A stretch of DNA of 8,740 nucleotides, taken from contig JAIRTS010000131.1 in the NCBI GenBank assembly GCA_031254795.1, positions 1 to 8,740 of the forward strand, in the 5' to 3' direction. Positions 6,337 through 8,740 of the stretch are shown here, in pieces (positions within the stretch are counted from its first letter, which is position 1; each line of letters opens with the position of its first letter). The position numbers were made by a program, and so were the translations under genes. This stretch comes from Treponema sp. GTDB lineage: Bacteria > Spirochaetota > Spirochaetia > Treponematales > Breznakiellaceae. The notes beneath the pieces are model-generated. The model did not search any database. It saw only the letters and a program-made list of their open reading frames with translations, and was not told the origin of the DNA.

Positions 6337-6398
6337 CCGACCCAAAGAGCGCGGCCATCCGGGTCGGCGGGGGACTAAACCAGACTGCGCGAATAAAA
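6337..6398 (-). repeat. Dispersed intergenic repeat, copy A
   Basis: Read on the minus strand from 6398 (TTTTATTCGCGC, then AGTCTGGTTTA, CCCCGCC and GGATGGCCGC), this stretch aligns over about 60 bases with copy B at 7841-7902, roughly four bases in five alike by eye. CCGACCC (6337-6343) and GGGTCGG (6361-6367) form an internal inverted repeat. It lies between the kinase gene and the next promoter, whose -35 box starts three bases beyond the repeat's edge. Confidence 0.7.
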
Positions 6399-6401
6399 GG
6401 C

Positions 6402-6430
6402 TTGCGAAAAATTTTTGCCTATGATATACT
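6402..6430 (+). promoter_or_regulatory. Promoter of the 6437 gene, leaderless type
   Basis: TTGCGA (6402-6407, 4/6), a 17-bp spacer containing the palindrome AAAAATTTTT overlapping its left end, and TATACT (6425-6430, 5/6). The ATG at 6437 follows after six bases (AGAGCT), with no Shine-Dalgarno. Confidence 0.65.
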
Positions 6431-6436
6431 AGAGCT

Positions 6437-6799
6437 ATGGAGTTTTGGGCGCAAAGGCCACGTTTCATTTTTGTTGTCTGCCTCGCGTTGTCCGTTATGG
6501 GAACATTTACCTTTGCGTCAAGGGCGGACATTCCCACCTTTGGCTTCTGGAAAAGTAGCCCAATACCAGGCGGTTTTATCACCAGCGCGGACGCGGACTA
6601 TACTATCGACTGTCTCGCCGAATATCCCGTTAAGACAAGAGGATATGCATCCTTGCCTTCGCGTAAATCCACGTACATCACAACACCTTTTGGAACGCTT
6701 TACGCTGGTATTATCGCTTCATTTTCGATAATAAAGATCGCCAACCCAATCAAAGCGCCGAATAGTAAAAACACCATCCTTCTCAAACTCAGAATTTGA
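6437..6799 (+). CDS. Small secreted or membrane protein of unknown function
   Basis: I do not recognise this 120-residue product. It begins with a plausible export signal: basic residues at 7 and 9, a hydrophobic core FIFVVCLALSVMG (about 10-22), and a possible signal peptidase site after ASRA near residue 30. The remainder has no known motif. A second hydrophobic stretch (GTLYAGIIASFSIIKI, about 85-100) is followed by a basic tail, which could anchor it in the membrane. The main support for its being a gene is the well-placed promoter only six bases before the ATG. It is 63 bp upstream of the SH3-like gene on the same strand with no terminator between, so all three genes to 7455 are probably one operon. 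The odd C-terminus could also mean a truncated or chimeric gene. Confidence 0.55.
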   Translation: MEFWAQRPRFIFVVCLALSVMGTFTFASRADIPTFGFWKSSPIPGGFITSADADYTIDCLAEYPVKTRGYASLPSRKSTYITTPFGTLYAGIIASFSIIKIANPIKAPNSKNTILLKLRI

Positions 6800-6852
6800 T
6801 ATTTCCTCCGTTCTTTCAAAAAAATCTCATTTTAATTTTTCTCGTTAGATAT

Positions 6853-6857
6853 GGAGG
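6853..6857 (+). promoter_or_regulatory. Shine-Dalgarno GGAGG deciding the SH3-like gene's start
   Basis: GGAGG lies inside the first codons of an ATG at 6851 but exactly five bases before the ATG at 6863, so the downstream ATG is the better start. Confidence 0.75.
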
Positions 6858-6862
6858 ACTAT

Positions 6863-7195
6863 ATGAAACATTTTACAAAAGCTGGCGGAATGTCATCGTC
6901 GTTACAACCGAACGGTGAACTTTATCTCATTCCCAACAAAAAATATCGTTTGACGCGGCAAATGTACCTGTTTCCGAAACAGGAAGTCAGTCCGCAGGTC
7001 AATGACTATTTGAAGATAGGCGCTGTTGTCACCTATTTGAAATCTGGAGAATTAGTGGAAGACCAAAATGTGCGTATGCCATGGGTATACGTGCGGAGTG
7101 AAAAGCAAAAGAAAGCGAATATGGGAAAAGGGCAGGAAGGCTGGTGCTTCTCTCATTATTTACAAATGGCGGAAGATGAAGAGGCCTGTGTATGA
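6863..7195 (+). CDS. SH3-like domain protein upstream of oadG
   Basis: The product is 110 residues with no signal peptide or membrane segment. The part from about residue 35 to the end resembles a bacterial SH3-like barrel: a strand pair around YLKIGAVVTYL, a WVYVRS strand and a closing GQEGWCFSHYLQM segment. The GWCFSxYL ending is typical of SH3-like domains in spirochaete proteins. Bacterial SH3 domains usually bind peptides or cell-wall components, but this one appears cytoplasmic and its target is unknown. The start at 6863 is chosen for its GGAGG. The stop overlaps the next gene's start (ATGA at 7192-7195), so the two proteins are probably made together and may interact. Confidence 0.7.
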   Translation: MKHFTKAGGMSSSLQPNGELYLIPNKKYRLTRQMYLFPKQEVSPQVNDYLKIGAVVTYLKSGELVEDQNVRMPWVYVRSEKQKKANMGKGQEGWCFSHYLQMAEDEEACV

Positions 7196-7455
7196 CTATA
7201 TTTGAAATGTTGGAACAGAGCGCGATATTAACCGTACTTGGCATGGGCGTCGTTTTTTTCTTTTTGTGGATCATGATTATCTGTGTCAATTTGACGGGAA
7301 AACTGGTTCACAAAATGGGCTGGGACAAAGACATAGCGCCTTCGAAAAACACGCCGTCAAAGCGTCCGGACGAAACGGCAAAATCCAATCTTATCGCGGT
7401 AATATCGGCGGCGGTACAGGAATACCCGAAAACGGAAAAGCCGCGCGATGATTAA
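7192..7455 (+). CDS. oadG: OadG-type gamma subunit of a sodium-pump decarboxylase
   Basis: OadG subunits are small single-span membrane proteins that hold together the alpha (biotin carboxyltransferase) and beta (sodium channel) subunits of oxaloacetate-type decarboxylases, which couple decarboxylation to sodium export. This 87-residue protein has the family layout: one membrane helix at about 10-36 (LTVLGMGVVFFFLWIMIICV), a basic GKLVHKMG turn, a Pro/Lys-rich linker and a C-terminal helix IAVISAAVQEYPK. The C-terminal histidines used for zinc in some OadG proteins are absent; the only His is H40. It is coupled to the SH3-like gene by an ATGA overlap. Unusually, no alpha or beta subunit gene follows: a terminator and about 700 bp of repeats come next. 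Membership in the OadG family is fairly secure; the complex it serves is not. Confidence 0.8.
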   Translation: MTIFEMLEQSAILTVLGMGVVFFFLWIMIICVNLTGKLVHKMGWDKDIAPSKNTPSKRPDETAKSNLIAVISAAVQEYPKTEKPRDD

Positions 7456-7495
7456 ACGGCGGATCACTTGATGGATTATTTTGACATGCTTTAGC

Positions 7496-7524
7496 CAAGC
7501 TTTAGCTAGGCTTGAGCGTTTTTT
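7496..7524 (+). terminator. Intrinsic terminator after oadG
   Basis: CAAGC (7496-7500) pairs with GCTTG (7510-7514), extended inward by a U-G and a U-A pair to seven pairs with a five-base loop. AGCG and a run of six T (7519-7524) follow. It lies about 40 bp after the oadG stop. The short spacer between stem and T-run makes it a moderate rather than ideal match. Confidence 0.55.
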
Positions 7525-7547
7525 GCTCTTAAAAGATATTCCCGTGA

Positions 7548-7739
7548 ATGGGTAATGCGGAGGCATATCTCTTGGACAGGGCAAAAAGCGTGAGGTTGCG
7601 CCAAGCGGCTTTCGCCAAATACCGCCGGCGACTGGGGGAAAACTCGCTCCGGAAGGCGGATTTTGACGGCTGGTTTGAAAGCCTGAAAAATTATGCCGCG
7701 CGGCGCGGGGACGACCCTGCCTGTTATTTCGGACATTAA
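7548..7739 (+). CDS. Possible small basic protein of unknown function
   Basis: This frame encodes 63 residues rich in Arg, Lys and Ala, mostly helical in character (RLRQAAFAKYRRRLGENS, then FDGWFESLKNYAARR), with no recognisable family, signal or membrane segment. Two starts compete. ATG 7548 sits seven bases after a weak promoter match (TTGAGC at 7512-7517, 17 bp, GATATT at 7535-7540). TTG 7572 has an excellent GGAGG (7559-7563) eight bases upstream and would give 55 residues. Codon use resembles the neighbours, with G or C common in third positions. The stop is eight bases before a strong 14-bp inverted repeat. It is the only open frame in the 7456-8159 gap that looks protein-like, but chance is not excluded. 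Confidence 0.4.
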   Translation: MGNAEAYLLDRAKSVRLRQAAFAKYRRRLGENSLRKADFDGWFESLKNYAARRGDDPACYFGH

Positions 7740-7746
7740 ATCGTGT

Positions 7747-7781
7747 GTCTGTCCACAGAGTCGGTTGCTTTGTGGACAGAC
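7747..7781. repeat. 14-bp inverted repeat after the small ORF
   Basis: GTCTGTCCACAGAG (7747-7760) and CTTTGTGGACAGAC (7768-7781) are complementary at 13 of 14 positions, the exception being a G-U pair in RNA, around a seven-base loop. No T-run follows, so it is not a standard intrinsic terminator. It marks the left side of the repeat-rich segment that extends to about 8021. Confidence 0.8.
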
Positions 7782-7840
7782 GCTCAATCGTTATATGGAC
7801 GTTGCTGTGGCTTGTCTGCCGCTGGAAATGGACGGGAAAT

Positions 7841-7902
7841 TTTTATTCGCAGTCTGGTTTAATACCCCGCCTGCTCGAATGGCCGCAACCCTTTGGTTCG
7901 CA
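7841..7902 (+). repeat. Dispersed intergenic repeat, copy B
   Basis: It begins TTTTATTCGC, followed by AGTCTGGTTTA, CCCCGCC, GAATGGCCGC and CTTTGG in the same order as copy A at 6337-6398 on the opposite strand. Because the homology is in DNA, several frames encode look-alike peptides, for example AVWFNTPPARMAA here and AVWFSPPPTRMAA in copy A; these should not be mistaken for related genes. Confidence 0.7.
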
Positions 7903-7938
7903 TCTGCCGCAGTTGAAGCGGGCGACGCGAACAGAGTT

Positions 7939-7970
7939 GGCATTAAGCCAGACGGTATTATAAATTTTCC
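7939..7970 (-). repeat. Degenerate partial copy C, inverted relative to copy B
   Basis: Read on the minus strand this stretch contains TCTGGCTTAATGCC, matching TCTGGTTTAATACC of copy B at 12 of 14 positions, with A/T-rich flanks also alike (AAATTT near the outer end). With the left end of copy B (7834-7866) it makes a long imperfect inverted repeat enclosing about 70 bases. Confidence 0.5.
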
Positions 7971-7987
7971 TGCCGGCGAACCGCGCT

Positions 7988-8021
7988 GGCGAACCTGCGG
8001 TTCGCAAACCGCAGGTTCGCC
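7988..8021. repeat. 15-bp perfect inverted repeat
   Basis: GGCGAACCTGCGGTT (7988-8002) and AACCGCAGGTTCGCC (8007-8021) are exact complements around CGCA. A further GGCGAACCGCG lies directly upstream at 7975-7985, so the left arm is partly duplicated. No T-run follows within 20 bases. It has the look of a REP-type extragenic palindrome; whether it recurs in the genome cannot be seen from one window. Confidence 0.85.
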
Positions 8022-8122
8022 GGGTGTCTGTTTCAAACATGGGAAGAATTTATCGGCTTTCGTGACCATGAAGATGCTCCCGATGGCCACATGTAAAACT
8101 ACCGGCGCGGCTTTTTTTGCCC

Positions 8123-8151
8123 TTGCTTTTATAGCGTAAACCGTATATACT
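8123..8151 (+). promoter_or_regulatory. Promoter of the 8160 gene, leaderless type
   Basis: TTGCTT (8123-8128, 3/6), a 17-bp spacer and TATACT (8146-8151, 5/6). The ATG at 8160 follows after eight bases, with no Shine-Dalgarno. The -35 box is weak, but the spacing and -10 box match the other three. Confidence 0.55.
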
Positions 8152-8159
8152 GTCTGCTT

Positions 8160-8740
8160 ATGACAAGGGGAATTTTTATAGTGGGCAATAATTCGCCCTT
8201 ATTAACGGCGTTAGCTATAGAAGCCGCAAAACGGGTGGATCACTTTGTGGCGGCGCTCATTCCTGACAAGTCGGATAGACTGCTCTCTGTTTCAAGCGCG
8301 GAAATGTTAAACTGGAATCCGGGGAGTCCTATTGCGGCAAAGACCCTGGTTATGGCGGCGGAAAACCGTTTGGGGCAAATCAACGAAACCATTTTAGTAT
8401 GCGCCCCGCCCACGTCCTGCAAAAAGGAAGGACAGCTAAACTACAGTGAAATTGAGAGCTTTGTTCAGGATCAGATCAAAGGCTGGTTCTTTTTGATAAA
8501 AGAGATAATTGAAGGTTTTCGAGCAAGAAAGATCGGCGTTTTAAGTCTGGCGCTTTCTCATGCCAATAACAAAAATGACCTCCTTGCGCCAAGCGGCGCA
8601 GCCTCGTTCCAAGCTCTTGCGCAGGGGCTTCTGACGCTCGCCCCATCGGAGCCGTTCCAAACGTTGGGCTTTACTCCGTCCGAAACCGGTGATGACTCGG
8701 GTTTCGCGGCGTTTATCTTCAAAGTTATGGAAGAGGACAA
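8160..8740 (+). CDS. Short-chain-dehydrogenase-like protein without catalytic motifs, N-terminal 193 residues
   Basis: The frame is open from ATG 8160 to the right edge. The pattern of strands and helices follows a classical SDR: a first strand and turn GIFIVGNNSPLL (4-15), a strand NETILVCAPP (75-84) where NNAG would sit, a long helix DQIKGWFFLIKEIIEGF (104-120), the strand KIGVLSLALSH (124-134) and a helix APSGAASFQALAQG (143-156) at the usual YxxxK position. The key residues are missing: GNNSPLL replaces the glycine-rich TGxxxGxG loop, and G146 and F150 seem to replace Tyr and Lys. It may be a non-enzymatic relative or bind something other than NAD(P). The fold assignment is inference from layout, not a recognised family match. 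The start is supported by the promoter eight bases upstream. It stands alone behind the repeat-rich gap. Confidence 0.65.
   Translation, partial: MTRGIFIVGNNSPLLTALAIEAAKRVDHFVAALIPDKSDRLLSVSSAEMLNWNPGSPIAAKTLVMAAENRLGQINETILVCAPPTSCKKEGQLNYSEIESFVQDQIKGWFFLIKEIIEGFRARKIGVLSLALSHANNKNDLLAPSGAASFQALAQGLLTLAPSEPFQTLGFTPSETGDDSGFAAFIFKVMEED

Noticed and set aside
6402..6731. 109-codon frame overlapping the 6437 gene
   Set aside because: It has no signal peptide or family resemblance, lies in a shifted frame over the promoter, and looks like a shadow of the 6437 gene.
8102..8118. CCGGCGCGG followed by seven T, a possible terminator
   Set aside because: The stem would be only three pairs with a three-base loop, and it directly adjoins the -35 region of the next gene. 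Too weak to call.
7693..8139. 148-codon plus-strand frame through the repeat region
   Set aside because: It runs across both strong inverted repeats and copies B and C. The peptide similarities to other frames come from repeat DNA, not from a conserved protein.

Overview
The window reads as chromosomal DNA of a spirochaete, most probably a Treponema of the moderate-GC, termite-gut type. The grounds are an SH3-like protein translationally coupled to an OadG-type subunit, a sugar-binding lipoprotein with a relaxed lipobox, and a short relic of a secreted protein. This is inference from family resemblance, not from a marker gene.

Layout. Positions 1-2566 form a minus-strand cluster read right to left: rnz (ribonuclease Z), an extended short-chain dehydrogenase/epimerase coupled to it, five 22-bp intergenic repeats, and the N-terminal part of an EFR1-type flavodoxin/ferredoxin protein that runs off the left edge. 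Positions 2567-3169 are a divergent intergenic region with promoters in both directions, GC-rich inverted repeats and what looks like the decayed start of a secreted protein gene on the minus strand. Positions 3170-6275 carry a two-gene plus-strand operon: a RbsB-like periplasmic sugar-binding lipoprotein and a large hybrid sensor histidine kinase. No permease or ATPase accompanies them, so the pair looks like a sugar-sensing system rather than a transporter.

Positions 6437-7455 hold a small secreted or membrane protein of unknown function, an SH3-like protein and an OadG-like membrane subunit. A terminator follows, with no oadA or oadB behind it. Positions 7456-8159 are repeat-rich: one possible 63-residue ORF, a 14-bp and a 15-bp inverted repeat, and two copies of a dispersed repeat whose third copy lies at 6337-6398. 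From 8160 to the right edge runs a partial gene for a protein that looks like a short-chain dehydrogenase fold without its catalytic and nucleotide-binding motifs.

The most striking regulatory pattern is that all four recognisable genes that begin a transcription unit (rnz, the binding protein, the 6437 gene and the 8160 gene) have a sigma70-type promoter with a 17-bp spacer whose -10 box ends only 6-8 nt before the ATG, and no Shine-Dalgarno sequence. Several genes inside operons (the dehydrogenase, EFR1, SH3) do have one. This points to leaderless mRNAs for the promoter-proximal genes.
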